A stretch of DNA of 64,000 bases from Clostridium sp. AWRP (GCF_004006395.2 NZ_CP029758.2:1364001-1428000), one strand, 5' to 3'; shown: positions 18,206-27,150, numbered from the stretch's first letter. Notes: generated by a model not told the origin, from the letters alone. A program made the numbers and translations.

Positions 18206-18236
18206 AATTGTGAATTGTGCAGGGTGCATTTGAATT
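18206..18236 (-). repeat. Solo left end of element B, reversed
   Basis: AATTGTGAATTGTGCA followed by GGGTGCATTTGAATT matches the reverse complement of the left end of element B (33202-33233) at nearly every base. No core or right end is present, so this is a remnant or a solo terminus. Confidence 0.6.
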
Positions 18237-18326
18237 TTAAATAATTTTTGAATAATATAAAAATATATGCTAAAATATTATAGAATGACTATAGTATGTA
18301 AACAACATAAAATAGGAGGAAAATTT

Positions 18327-18887
18327 ATGAGAATAATTGCAGGTCTTGCTAGAGGAAGAAAATTAATGTCTCCTAATGGATATGATATTACAAGACCTAC
18401 TTTAGATAGAGTTAAGGAAGCTATGTTTAATATAATTCAGAATAGAGTCTATGGTTCAAAAGTATTAGACGTATTTGCAGGTACAGGAAGCTTAGGACTT
18501 GAAGCTGCAAGTCGTGGTGCAGAAAAATGTTATTTAGTTGACAGAAGTAGTGACACTTTTTACTTTTTGGACAAAAATGTGAAAAATTTAGGATTCTCTG
18601 ATATATGTAAGACTATTAATAAGGATTCTTATGAAGCCTTACAGGAGCTTTCAAGAAAAAATTTGATGTTCGACATAATATTTATTGATCCACCTTATAA
18701 AAAGAATATGATTCCACCAGCTGTAGAGATAATTGAAAATAAGAATTTATTGAAAAAAGATGGAATTATAGTTACTAAAATTGATACCAGTGAAGAAATA
18801 TATCAAGGAAATATTAATATAGTTTTAATGGATCATAGAAAATATGGAAAAACTACGGTATGTTTTTATAAATATAAGGAGGATTAA
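18327..18887 (+). CDS. rsmD: 16S rRNA (guanine-966-N2)-methyltransferase
   Basis: Methylates G966 of 16S rRNA in assembled 30S particles using SAM. The SAM motif is VLDVFAGTGSLGLEA, and the catalytic NPPY-like motif reads FIDPPYKK. The start MRIIAGLARGRKL is the family start and has AGGAGGA six bases upstream; an in-frame upstream start at 18267 would add 20 residues without a ribosome site. This gives 186 residues. coaD follows six bases later, a widespread pairing. Confidence 0.95.
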   Translation: MRIIAGLARGRKLMSPNGYDITRPTLDRVKEAMFNIIQNRVYGSKVLDVFAGTGSLGLEAASRGAEKCYLVDRSSDTFYFLDKNVKNLGFSDICKTINKDSYEALQELSRKNLMFDIIFIDPPYKKNMIPPAVEIIENKNLLKKDGIIVTKIDTSEEIYQGNINIVLMDHRKYGKTTVCFYKYKED

Positions 18888-18892
18888 TTATT

Positions 18893-19387
18893 ATGAAGAC
18901 TGCGGTATACCCCGGAAGTTTTGATCCAATAACCAATGGACATTTGGACATAATAAATAGGGCGTCTAAAGTATTTGATCATTTAATAGTTGGAGTACTA
19001 ATTAATCCTGAAAAACAGGGCCTATTTAATATTGAAGAAAGAGTAAAATTGATTCAAAAGGTAGTGAAAGATATACCTAATGTAAAAGTTGAGAGCTTTA
19101 GCGGTCTATTAATAGATTTTATGAAAAAAAATGACATTCAAGTTATAGTAAAGGGATTGAGAGCAGTATCAGATTTTGAATATGAATTTCAGATGTCTCT
19201 TATGAATAAAAAGCTAGATTCTGATAAAGAGACAGTATTTATGATGACTAGTGCCATGAATTCCTATTTGAGTTCATCCTCGGTAAAGCAAGTTGCTATG
19301 TTTGGGGGATGTATTAAAGGTTTAGTACCTGAAGAAATAAGATTTGACATTATAAACAAGATTAACAGAGTTTATAAAAAGTGCTAA
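18893..19387 (+). CDS. coaD: Phosphopantetheine adenylyltransferase
   Basis: Penultimate step of coenzyme A synthesis: ATP plus 4'-phosphopantetheine gives dephospho-CoA. Nucleotidyltransferase fold with YPGSFDPITNGHLDII (T/HxGH motif) at the N-terminus, the conserved KGLRAVSDFEYE and the SSSxVK-type signature SSSSVKQVA near residue 140. 164 residues, normal length. It pairs with rsmD and shares the CoA pathway with coaBC at 45. Confidence 0.97.
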   Translation: MKTAVYPGSFDPITNGHLDIINRASKVFDHLIVGVLINPEKQGLFNIEERVKLIQKVVKDIPNVKVESFSGLLIDFMKKNDIQVIVKGLRAVSDFEYEFQMSLMNKKLDSDKETVFMMTSAMNSYLSSSSVKQVAMFGGCIKGLVPEEIRFDIINKINRVYKKC

Positions 19388-19408
19388 AGTATCTTAGGGG
19401 GAAAAATT

Positions 19409-19933
19409 ATGGATGCTATTAAATTAATAGAATATCTTGAAGAAATTATAGATACATCTGCAAAAGTTCCTATGACAGGGAAGGTTATGGTAAATAAAAA
19501 GGAAATTTTAGATGTGCTGCAAAAAATAGTTGATTACCTTCCTAGTGAGCTTAAAAAGGCACAATGGATAGTAAACGAAAAAGAGAGAATTTTAAGTGAA
19601 GCTGTACAAGAATCTGAAACTATGAAAAAAGAAAATTTGAGTTTGTTAAGACGTCAAATAGAAAATCATGATATTACCAAAGAGGCTAATATGAGGGCAG
19701 AGGAAATTATATCATCTGCGAAGAAAAACGCCAAGGCAATAAGACTAGGCGCTCGAGACTATGCAGATGAATTACTAAGTCAGCTGGACAATGAGTTATC
19801 AAGGAAAAATGATGAGATGCTAGCAACGCTGAAAGTAGAGCTTCAAAAGATGTTAAACAATTTAGTAAACAGTATGGATCTAAAGACTGAAGATATAAGA
19901 GCAAATATAAAAGAACTAAGAGACATGAAATAA
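19409..19933 (+). CDS. Coiled-coil protein of unknown function downstream of coaD
   Basis: 174 residues, nearly all predicted alpha-helix. An N-terminal segment (about 1-55, with KVPMTGKVMVNKKEILDVL) resembles the start of clostridial proteins often labelled ATPase or H-subunit-like. A long charged coiled coil follows (about 55-170) with the repeated pattern of Ala/Glu/Lys/Leu and no enzyme motif. A GGGGG ribosome site precedes the ATG. Its 3' end overlaps the convergent ylbJ by 18 bases. Conservation of its place between coaD and ylbJ is from memory; function is unknown. Confidence 0.8.
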   Translation: MDAIKLIEYLEEIIDTSAKVPMTGKVMVNKKEILDVLQKIVDYLPSELKKAQWIVNEKERILSEAVQESETMKKENLSLLRRQIENHDITKEANMRAEEIISSAKKNAKAIRLGARDYADELLSQLDNELSRKNDEMLATLKVELQKMLNNLVNSMDLKTEDIRANIKELRDMK

Positions 19934-21082
19934 ATGCTTTAATTTATATAAAATCCAGGGAGTAATAAGTAAAAGTATAGTAAGTATAAACAAGTAGCTG
20001 AAGTATGTAGTTAATTTATAATAAGGTAGAAAAGTTTCTTGTGATAATTTTAGTGAGAATAGGTTATAAAGAGATAAGCTAAATATAGAACATATTATTC
20101 CCTGTAGTATTTTCCTAAGAGAATATTTTTTTAAAGATATTTTAAATTTATAGGTAAAAGAGTACACTTGGGATATAATTGATAGTCCGCTAAAGGTGAA
20201 TAAAAAACTTACTAGTATAATTTTTAAATTAAGGGAGGCAGTAGAAGATGATATTAAGCTGCATCCATTAGTCATTTCTATCATTCCAAGGAAGATTCCT
20301 TCCATTATGCTACCCGAAATATGAGTTATACTTGAAATGCTACTAATTAGTAAGTTAAATAGAGCATTATTTTTTAAAATACTATTTACAACAGAAAACA
20401 ATATGACAAATCCACCTATTGATATGCAGTTTTTTAAAGAATCTTCAATGCTGTTTTTAAATACTTTTCCAATATTTTCATTAACATGAGTATGATTTCT
20501 ATGAGCAATAGGTTTGTAGCATACTTTTTTAGAAGGTATCAAAAAGCTCATGAATATACAAGATAGTAAGTTAGAAAGTAATAGTATATATCCTATAAAG
20601 GGACTCTTTAGCATGGAAACTCCAACAGAACCTAGCATAAAGAGAGGGCTTGCATTAGAGGCTATATTTAAAAGCCTCTCGCAGGTGAAAAGGTCTATTA
20701 TTCTTTTTTCATAAAGCTGACAAGCATATTTTGCTCCAAGGGGATACCCACAAAGTGTGCTTATGATTAACACGAAGCTGCAGCTAGTTGGGAGCCTTAA
20801 GGGCTTGCACAGGGCTTTGCCTATTAATTTTGAGTATATGTACACTCCGTCACAAGAGAGTATTATGTTGGATACAACTAAAAATGAAAATAAGGATGGA
20901 AATACTTTGTAAAAAAATAGCAGGCTGCCTGAAATTACCCCATCTATACATAGCTTTGGTGCAAGTATAATTTCAATTATAAAAATTGAACATACTATAG
21001 TTATAAGTAAATTTTTATCTTTTAGTAAAATAAAAAGAAGTATTAATATTGCAAATATTAATAGATAAAATAAAACTTCCAA
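19916..21082 (-). CDS. ylbJ: Sporulation integral membrane protein YlbJ
   Basis: Polytopic membrane protein needed for late sporulation in Bacillus, of the nucleoside-recognition (Gate) family. About eight hydrophobic segments can be counted, with the conserved stretches FPSLFSFLVVSNI, CGYPLGAK and SNASPLFMLG. I prefer a TTG start at 21082 since AGGTGA lies five bases before it; a GTG at 21091 would be in frame but has no ribosome site. The transcript runs convergently into the coiled-coil gene, and tmcAL lies upstream on the same strand. Confidence 0.9.
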   Translation of the reverse strand: MEVLFYLLIFAILILLFILLKDKNLLITIVCSIFIIEIILAPKLCIDGVISGSLLFFYKVFPSLFSFLVVSNIILSCDGVYIYSKLIGKALCKPLRLPTSCSFVLIISTLCGYPLGAKYACQLYEKRIIDLFTCERLLNIASNASPLFMLGSVGVSMLKSPFIGYILLLSNLLSCIFMSFLIPSKKVCYKPIAHRNHTHVNENIGKVFKNSIEDSLKNCISIGGFVILFSVVNSILKNNALFNLLISSISSITHISGSIMEGIFLGMIEMTNGCSLISSSTASLNLKIILVSFLFTFSGLSIISQVYSFTYKFKISLKKYSLRKILQGIICSIFSLSLYNLFSLKLSQETFLPYYKLTTYFSYLFILTILLLITPWILYKLKHLFHVS

Positions 21083-21163
21083 GAATGTCACCTACTTTTT
21101 AAAAAAATTTACTGAATGGAAAAACAGTTTATTAAATTATATTTAAAAAGTAGGAAACTTATT

Positions 21164-22393
21164 CTAAATTTGATCTGCCATGATAGGACTTTGAAGGTAA
21201 TCACTGTTAAAAGGTATATTTTTATTTAATAGACTATAGGCTTTTGTGGACTGTATGTCTAATTGCAGCATTTCACTTGTTTTTTTTGGCATCTTTACGT
21301 AAATTGGAATGGAAGAGCTATTTTTTATTTCCTTAAGTACTTTTATACCGGTAGAATTAAATCCTAAGACTCTTCCATAGGGGCATATACTTCTTCTCAA
21401 TATTTCAGAATTTAAATTTTCAAATCCTAAAAAGAACTGGCATAATATTCTACTTATTCTGCTGTAAGTATATCTTTTTGTTTTGGATTTAATTATTATA
21501 TCGTTGTAGGAACAATTATTTTGTAGTGATCTAAGTATTCTATTTTCAATTCCTTCGGATATGTCAGGTAAATTTTTAATTTTATTTTCATATAGAAAGG
21601 ATTTATATCTTAAGTAAGGTACCATACAATCTTCAAAAATAAAATCACATCCTTCAGATTGAAATTTTTTCAAAATAGAAAGCACATTTTCTGGGATATT
21701 AGAACTTAAGTCATTTATGTTCTCATTTAATTTTAAAAAATTACGGATAGATGATGCGCTGGAAAAAGATTGCTCTACATTTAAGCTATTATATGAACTT
21801 CCGATTCTCTTGATTGATATAGGGGCAATATTGCTTTTTATCCTTATTAGATTTTTTAAATACTCTATACCTAAAATATTGTTTGGAGATTGGAGTATTT
21901 CATCTATATTGTACTTTGTAAGAGAACTTTTAGTGTTTAATAGAAAATTATTTAAGGCACTATTTCGCGCCGAGGGATAAGACATACCATTTGATAGTTT
22001 TTCCTTCAAAAATAACTTGAATTGGCTAGGTTCTATTGCAAGAATTTTTGCAATAGATTTTAGCAAGTTTATATTATTGCATTCACTTCCGAAGCAAAGA
22101 TTTTTTACTACACCTAAATTTTCTAAGAGACTTACAGAACCATAGGCAAAAAATTCAGCAGAAGATAGACTGTAGATAACAGGAAGTTCAAATACTAGGT
22201 CTACTCCATTTAGAAGTGCCATTTTGGTTTTAGTCCATTTGTCAACTATAGATGGTGCACCTCTTTGCACGAAATTACCACTCATAACTGCTATTATAGC
22301 ATCGCATTTTGTGGCAGAACGAGCACTTTCAATATGATATTTATGTCCATTGTGAAATGGATTATACTCAACTATTATTCCAGTTACATTCAT
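21164..22393 (-). CDS. tmcAL: tRNA(Met) cytidine acetate ligase (TmcAL, YlbM)
   Basis: Forms N4-acetylcytidine at the wobble base of elongator tRNA-Met, using acetate and ATP. The nucleotidyltransferase-like N-terminus has GIIVEYNPFHNGHKYH (HxGH motif) and MSGNFVQRGAPSIVDKWTK. The C-terminal part binds tRNA. 409 residues is family-typical. GAAAGGAAAA precedes the ATG. It is divergent from the acetate genes pta-ackA; whether acetate links them is speculation. Confidence 0.93.
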   Translation of the reverse strand: MNVTGIIVEYNPFHNGHKYHIESARSATKCDAIIAVMSGNFVQRGAPSIVDKWTKTKMALLNGVDLVFELPVIYSLSSAEFFAYGSVSLLENLGVVKNLCFGSECNNINLLKSIAKILAIEPSQFKLFLKEKLSNGMSYPSARNSALNNFLLNTKSSLTKYNIDEILQSPNNILGIEYLKNLIRIKSNIAPISIKRIGSSYNSLNVEQSFSSASSIRNFLKLNENINDLSSNIPENVLSILKKFQSEGCDFIFEDCMVPYLRYKSFLYENKIKNLPDISEGIENRILRSLQNNCSYNDIIIKSKTKRYTYSRISRILCQFFLGFENLNSEILRRSICPYGRVLGFNSTGIKVLKEIKNSSSIPIYVKMPKKTSEMLQLDIQSTKAYSLLNKNIPFNSDYLQSPIMADQI

Positions 22394-22462
22394 AGAAATT
22401 TTCCTTTCTAAAATATTCTAATTTTGTTTCATAATAGAGAACTATAAGAATTGGAAAGCATA

Positions 22463-22517
22463 AGGAATTTGTAAAAATAAGATAGCATACTGATTGATTA
22501 TTTATTTGAAAATGCCT
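22463..22517. repeat. Palindromic short repeat D, copy 2
   Basis: Right half TAGCATACTGATTGATTATTT then GAAAATGCCT matches copy 1 at 5738-5794. The left arm (AGGAATTTGTAAAAATA) is decayed, so pairing is weaker here. Confidence 0.6.
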
Positions 22518-22715
22518 AAGTGAAGTATATAAATATTATAACAATAAAATAAGTATTAGTGTAGGATTTTTAAATAGAGTATCTATTTTCAGATTAAATT
22601 TTTAATTATTTGATTTAAATTGTATAATATTTAGTAAAGTATTGACTAGTAAAATTTTGTGACACTTTAATTTGTGAAATTTCTTAGCTAAAGTTATATT
22701 TTTGAATAATTTTTA

Positions 22716-22745
22716 TTGAAAAATACAACTAAAAAGGATTATAGT
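22716..22745 (+). promoter_or_regulatory. Candidate pta-ackA promoter
   Basis: TTGAAA (22716-22721), 18-base spacer, TATAGT (22740-22745), about 45 bases before the pta ATG. Confidence 0.55.
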
Positions 22746-22791
22746 ATAAGTGTGTGTAATTTTGTGTTAAATTTAAAGGGAGGAAATAAGC

Positions 22792-23793
22792 ATGAAATTG
22801 ATGGAAAAAATTTGGAATAAGGCAAAGGAAGACAAAAAAAAGATTGTCTTAGCTGAAGGAGAAGAAGAAAGAACTCTTCAAGCTTGTGAAAAAATAATTA
22901 AAGAAGGTATTGCAAATATAATCCTTGTAGGGAATGAAAAGGTAATAGAGGACAAAGCATCAAAATTAGGCGTAAGTTTAAATGGAGCAGAAATAGTAGA
23001 TCCAGAAACCTCGGATAAACTAAAAAAATATGCAGATGCATTTTATGAATTGAGAAAGAAGAAGGGAATAACGCCAGAAAAAGCGGATAAAATAGTAAGA
23101 GATCCAATATACTTTGCTACAATGATGGTTAAACTTGAAGATGCAGATGGATTGGTTTCAGGTGCAGTGCATACTACAGGTGATCTTTTGAGGCCAGGAC
23201 TTCAAATAGTAAAGACAGCTCCAGGTACATCAGTAGTTTCCAGTACATTTATAATGGAAGTACCAAATTGTGAATATGGTGACAATGGTGTACTTCTATT
23301 TGCTGATTGTGCTGTAAATCCATGCCCAGATAGTGATCAGCTGGCTTCAATTGCAATAAGTACAGCAGAAACTGCAAAGAACTTATGTGGAATGGATCCA
23401 AAAGTAGCAATGCTTTCATTTTCTACTAAGGGAAGTGCAAAACACGAATTAGTAGATAAAGTTAGAAATGCTGTAGAAATTGCCAAAAAAGCTAAACCAG
23501 ATTTAAGTTTAGACGGAGAATTACAATTAGATGCCTCTATCGTAGAAAAGGTTGCAAGTTTAAAGGCTCCTGGAAGTGAAGTAGCAGGAAAAGCTAATGT
23601 ACTTGTATTTCCAGATCTCCAAGCAGGAAATATAGGTTATAAACTTGTTCAAAGATTTGCAAAAGCTGAGGCTATAGGACCTGTATGCCAGGGATTTGCA
23701 AAACCTATAAATGATTTGTCAAGAGGATGTAACTCCGATGATATAGTAAATGTAGTAGCTGTAACAGCAGTTCAGGCACAAGCTCAAAAGTAA
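22792..23793 (+). CDS. pta: Phosphate acetyltransferase
   Basis: Converts acetyl-CoA and phosphate to acetyl phosphate, the first step from acetyl-CoA to acetate. A single PTA_PTB domain of 333 residues, the short clostridial form without the N-terminal DRTGG extension of enteric Pta. Visible family stretches include DGLVSGAVHTTGDLLRPGLQI, FADCAVNPCPDSDQLA and NVLVFPDLQAGNIGYKL. It forms an operon with ackA, 44 bases on. GGGAGG ribosome site. Confidence 0.97.
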   Translation: MKLMEKIWNKAKEDKKKIVLAEGEEERTLQACEKIIKEGIANIILVGNEKVIEDKASKLGVSLNGAEIVDPETSDKLKKYADAFYELRKKKGITPEKADKIVRDPIYFATMMVKLEDADGLVSGAVHTTGDLLRPGLQIVKTAPGTSVVSSTFIMEVPNCEYGDNGVLLFADCAVNPCPDSDQLASIAISTAETAKNLCGMDPKVAMLSFSTKGSAKHELVDKVRNAVEIAKKAKPDLSLDGELQLDASIVEKVASLKAPGSEVAGKANVLVFPDLQAGNIGYKLVQRFAKAEAIGPVCQGFAKPINDLSRGCNSDDIVNVVAVTAVQAQAQK

Positions 23794-23837
23794 TAACAAA
23801 AAGCATAAATGATTCATTTTTAGGAGGAATATTAAAC

Positions 23838-25034
23838 ATGAAAATATTAGTAGTAAACTGTGGAAGTTCATCTTTAAAATATCAACTTATTGATATGCAA
23901 GATGAAAGCGTTGTGGCAAAAGGACTTGTAGAAAGAATAGGAGCAGAAGGTTCAGTTTTAACACATAAAGTTAACGGAGAAAAGTTTGTTACAGAGCAGC
24001 CAATGGAAGACCATAAAGTTGCTATACAATTAGTATTAAATGCTCTTGTAGATAAAAAACATGGTGTAATAAAAGATATGTCAGAAATATCTGCTGTAGG
24101 ACATAGAGTTTTGCATGGTGGAAAAAAATATGCGGCATCCATTCTTATTGACCAAAACGTAATGAAAGCAATAGAAGAATGTATTCCATTAGGACCACTA
24201 CATAATCCAGCTAATATAATGGGAATAGACGCTTGTAAAAAATTAATGCCAAATACTCCAATGGTAGCAGTATTTGATACAGCATTTCATCAGACAATGC
24301 CAGATTATGCTTATATGTATGCAATACCTTATGATATATCTGAAAAATATGATATCAGAAAATATGGTTTCCATGGAACTTCTCATAGATTCGTTTCAAT
24401 TGAAGCAGCTAAATTATTAAAGAAAGATCCAAAAGATCTTAAGTTAATAACTTGTCATTTGGGAAATGGAGCTAGCATATGTGCAGTAAACCAAGGAAAA
24501 GCAGTAGATACAACTATGGGACTAACTCCTCTTGCAGGACTGGTAATGGGAACTAGATGCGGTGATATAGATCCAGCTATAATACCATTTGTAATGAAAA
24601 GAACAGGTATGTCTGTAGATGAAATGGATACTTTAATGAACAAAAAGTCAGGAATACTTGGAGTATCAGGAGTAAGCAGTGATTTTAGAGATGTAGAAGA
24701 AGCTGCAAATTCAGGAAATGATAGAGCAAAACTTGCATTAAATATGTATTATCACAAAGTTAAATCTTTCATAGGCGCTTATGTTGCAGTTTTAAATGGA
24801 GCAGATGCTATAATATTTACAGCAGGACTTGGAGAAAATTCAGCAACTAGCAGATCCGCTATATGTAAGGGATTAAGCTATTTTGGAATTAAAATAGATG
24901 AAGAAAAGAATAAGAAAAGGGGAGAGGCACTAGAAATAAGCACACCTGATTCAAAGATAAAAGTATTAGTAATTCCTACAAATGAAGAACTTATGATAGC
25001 TAGGGATACAAAAGAAATAGTTGAAAATAAATAA
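23838..25034 (+). CDS. ackA: Acetate kinase
   Basis: Makes ATP from acetyl phosphate and ADP, releasing acetate: the energy-yielding half of the pta-ack route in fermenting or acetogenic clostridia. ASKHA fold with signature VNCGSSSLKYQL at the N-terminus, GHRVLHGG, the substrate loop FDTAFHQTMP, YGFHGTSHR with the catalytic Arg/His region, HLGNGASICAV and FTAGLGENS. 398 residues, typical. TAGGAGGAAT ribosome site. Confidence 0.98.
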   Translation: MKILVVNCGSSSLKYQLIDMQDESVVAKGLVERIGAEGSVLTHKVNGEKFVTEQPMEDHKVAIQLVLNALVDKKHGVIKDMSEISAVGHRVLHGGKKYAASILIDQNVMKAIEECIPLGPLHNPANIMGIDACKKLMPNTPMVAVFDTAFHQTMPDYAYMYAIPYDISEKYDIRKYGFHGTSHRFVSIEAAKLLKKDPKDLKLITCHLGNGASICAVNQGKAVDTTMGLTPLAGLVMGTRCGDIDPAIIPFVMKRTGMSVDEMDTLMNKKSGILGVSGVSSDFRDVEEAANSGNDRAKLALNMYYHKVKSFIGAYVAVLNGADAIIFTAGLGENSATSRSAICKGLSYFGIKIDEEKNKKRGEALEISTPDSKIKVLVIPTNEELMIARDTKEIVENK

Positions 25035-25097
25035 AACTTGACTTTTAATGCTCATCTCTATATAATAGGTTGTGGCTAATATATAGAGGTGAGTGAT

Positions 25098-25601
25098 ATG
25101 AAATTAAGTGTATCAGATTTACTAAGTGAAGAAGTTGTTACAAAGAATATAAATGTTACAGTAAAAGAAAAGGGATTCTATGATGGAAGTGAATACATAA
25201 AATTATTAGAGCCTCTAAAGTTTAGCGGAACTTTAAGTAAAGAAGGAGATATTCTTCTGTTGGAAGGAAAAATTAATACTTTACTAGAGCTCACTTGTTC
25301 ACGATGTCTAAGTAAATTCTCTTATGCTGTGAATATTGATATTACTGAAAGATTTACAAATAATAACAAGGAAAATAAGGATGATGAAGCCATCTTTATA
25401 GATAGTAATATCATTGATATTACGGAAATAATAGAAAATAACATTATATTAATTTTACCAATTAAGAGGCTTTGCAGCGAGAATTGTAAAGGGTTATGCC
25501 AACAGTGCGGCACTAACTTAAATAATTCTAAATGTCAGTGCAAAAGCGATGATATTGATCCGAGATTGGCAAAGCTAAAAGATATGTTTTTCACTGATTA
25601 A
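25098..25601 (+). CDS. DUF177 (YceD-like) protein
   Basis: Member of the DUF177 family that nearly always precedes rpmF and has been linked to 23S rRNA accumulation in bacteria and plants. 167 residues. Conserved cysteines: CSRCL in the middle and the C-terminal set CSENCKGLCQQCG..CQC, probably a metal site. I use the ATG at 25098 (MKLSVSDLL) because GAGGTGAG precedes it and covers the alternative GTG at 25089. rpmF starts 13 bases after the stop. Confidence 0.9.
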   Translation: MKLSVSDLLSEEVVTKNINVTVKEKGFYDGSEYIKLLEPLKFSGTLSKEGDILLLEGKINTLLELTCSRCLSKFSYAVNIDITERFTNNNKENKDDEAIFIDSNIIDITEIIENNIILILPIKRLCSENCKGLCQQCGTNLNNSKCQCKSDDIDPRLAKLKDMFFTD

Positions 25602-25614
25602 GGAGGTGTTTACT

Positions 25615-25800
25615 GTGGGAAATCCAGCCAGCAGAATATCAAAAGCAAAAAGAGACTCAAGAAGAGCACAGACTTTTAAATTAGGTTTACCAGGCTTAGT
25701 TGAGTGTCCTCAGTGCCATGAAATGAAACTTGCACATAGAGTTTGTAAGAATTGTGGATATTATAAAGGTAAGGAAATCATTTCAACTGAAAATAAATAA
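25615..25800 (+). CDS. rpmF: 50S ribosomal protein L32
   Basis: Zinc-ribbon form of L32, 61 residues, with CPQCHEM and CKNCGYYKG supplying four cysteines. The start is a GTG (MGNPASRISKAKRD), set by AAGGAGGTG a few bases before; the in-frame GTG at 25606 is inside that site. The family usually starts MAVPKRK, so the Gly-Asn-Pro beginning is a small clostridial variation. It lies between DUF177 and plsX, the usual lipid/ribosome junction. Confidence 0.96.
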   Translation: MGNPASRISKAKRDSRRAQTFKLGLPGLVECPQCHEMKLAHRVCKNCGYYKGKEIISTENK

Positions 25801-25828
25801 AAGAAAGTCATTTGACTTTCTTTTTTTG
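25799..25828 (+). terminator. Terminator after rpmF
   Basis: AAGAAAGTCA (25801-25810) pairs perfectly with TGACTTTCTT (25813-25822), followed by seven T. It separates the DUF177-rpmF unit from plsX. Confidence 0.85.
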
Positions 25829-25840
25829 TTCATGGGGTCT

Positions 25841-26023
25841 ATAAACAGAGTTCTTGGCATCAGATGGAGTTTTGACTCCACATGATGCTTAGAAATCGTT
25901 ATCCAGGGACGTAGCTGTTCTTTAATCCTACTTTGAGGAAAGCAGATATCCCAAATCTTCGATTTGGTGGTAGTTGCTTTCACAGAGTGCGTGGGAGTAT
26001 TAGAACAGGTAGTCATCGGATAA
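25841..26023 (+). repeat. Structured element A, copy 2
   Basis: Begins ATAAACAGAG then stem P1 TTCTTGGCATCAGATGGAG / CTCCACATGATGCTTAGAA, outer helix TTATCC (25899-25904) / GGATAA (26018-26023), and inner CTGTTCT / AGAACAG. Longer than copy 3 because it contains an extra hairpin CCCAAATCTTCGATTTGGTG at 25950-25969, a sequence also seen at 54864. Lies between the rpmF terminator and plsX, same strand. Confidence 0.8.
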
Positions 26024-26078
26024 AAGTTAGACCATATTAAGTAACAAAGGTCCAGATTATAGGATAGGATGTGAAAAT

Positions 26079-27092
26079 ATGATAATTGCTGTGGATGGTA
26101 TGGGAGGAGATTTTGCACCTTGTGCTGTAGTGGAAGGTGTGGTAGAAGCAGTTAAAAAGCAAGACGTAAATATAATAATAACCGGCCAAAAAGAGCAAAT
26201 TGAAAATGAATTAGCTAAATATAATTATCCTAAGGACAAAATAGATATTTTAAACACTAAAGAGGTTATAACTACAGGTGAATCCCCGGTTATGGCTTTA
26301 AGAAAAAAAAAGGACTCTAGCTTAGTTAAAGCGCTTAATCTTGTAAAAGAAGGTAAAGCAGATGCTGTTATATCAGCAGGAAGTACAGGGGCATTTATGG
26401 CAGGTTCCACTTTAATCGTAGGGCGAATTAGGGGGGTAGATAGAGTAGCATTAGCTCCTATAATGCCAGGAAAAAATGGAAACTTTATGGTAATAGATGC
26501 AGGAGCAAATGTTGACTGTAAGCCTCAGTATTTGCAGCAATTTTCTCTTATGGGCAGGATATATTTTGAAAGCATACTAAAAGTAAATAACCCATCTATA
26601 GGTCTTATAAATATAGGTGAAGAAGAAGAAAAGGGAAATGAACTGGCTAAAAACGCATATAAACTTTTGAAAAGTATGGATTTTAACTTTGTAGGAAATG
26701 TAGAACCAAGAGATGTTACTAATGGAGATGTGAACGTATTAGTTTGTGATGGAGTAGTAGGAAACACAGTTTTAAAGATGTATGAAGGTGTAGCGTTAAA
26801 TTTATTTTCCATGTTAAGAGAAGAGGTTATGAAATCTTTTAGCAGTAAGTTAGCAGCTTTTATTTTAAAACCTGCCTTTAAAAGTTTAAAAGGTAAATTA
26901 GATTATACAGAATATGGTGGTTCTCCTTTTTTAGGATGTAAGGGTATATGTGTAAAGGCTCATGGAAGTTCTAATGGAAAAGCTTTTAAAAATGCAGTAA
27001 TGCAAGCCATAAGCTGTTATGAAAATAATGTTGTTGGTAAAATAAAATCTGAAATAGAAAAAATACATAATGTAGAAAGTAATAATATATAA
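26079..27092 (+). CDS. plsX: Phosphate acyltransferase PlsX
   Basis: Makes acyl phosphate from acyl-ACP, feeding PlsY in phospholipid synthesis; peripheral membrane enzyme. 337 residues with the family start IIAVDGMGGDFAP, the SAGSTGAFMAGST loop and the DAGANVDCKP motif. In many Firmicutes a FapR regulator sits before it and fab genes after it; here acpP follows directly, as in other clostridia. The promoter must lie within or just after element A copy 2. Confidence 0.96.
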   Translation: MIIAVDGMGGDFAPCAVVEGVVEAVKKQDVNIIITGQKEQIENELAKYNYPKDKIDILNTKEVITTGESPVMALRKKKDSSLVKALNLVKEGKADAVISAGSTGAFMAGSTLIVGRIRGVDRVALAPIMPGKNGNFMVIDAGANVDCKPQYLQQFSLMGRIYFESILKVNNPSIGLINIGEEEEKGNELAKNAYKLLKSMDFNFVGNVEPRDVTNGDVNVLVCDGVVGNTVLKMYEGVALNLFSMLREEVMKSFSSKLAAFILKPAFKSLKGKLDYTEYGGSPFLGCKGICVKAHGSSNGKAFKNAVMQAISCYENNVVGKIKSEIEKIHNVESNNI

Positions 27093-27150
27093 AGTATATA
27101 ATATAAATGTATTGATATAATATAAGTTAGTGTAATAAATATATTTATTA

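Larger units (their letters stand above)
17986..18326. other. recG-rsmD gap: repeat island
   Basis: 341 bases with no convincing gene. It holds element A copy 1 (18014-18154), then an AT-rich palindrome (ATATGAATT / AATTCATAT near 18180-18204), then a reversed solo end of element B (18206-18236). The rsmD ribosome site is at the far end. An upstream in-frame start for rsmD at 18267 is possible but not needed. Confidence 0.7.
22394..22791. promoter_or_regulatory. tmcAL-pta divergent intergenic region
   Basis: 398 AT-rich bases with no gene. It holds the D repeat copy 2 (22463-22517), several AT-rich blocks, a TTGACT at about 22644 that could be a second -35, and the pta promoter described separately. 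Promoters for tmcAL on the minus strand must also lie here but none stands out. Confidence 0.6.
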
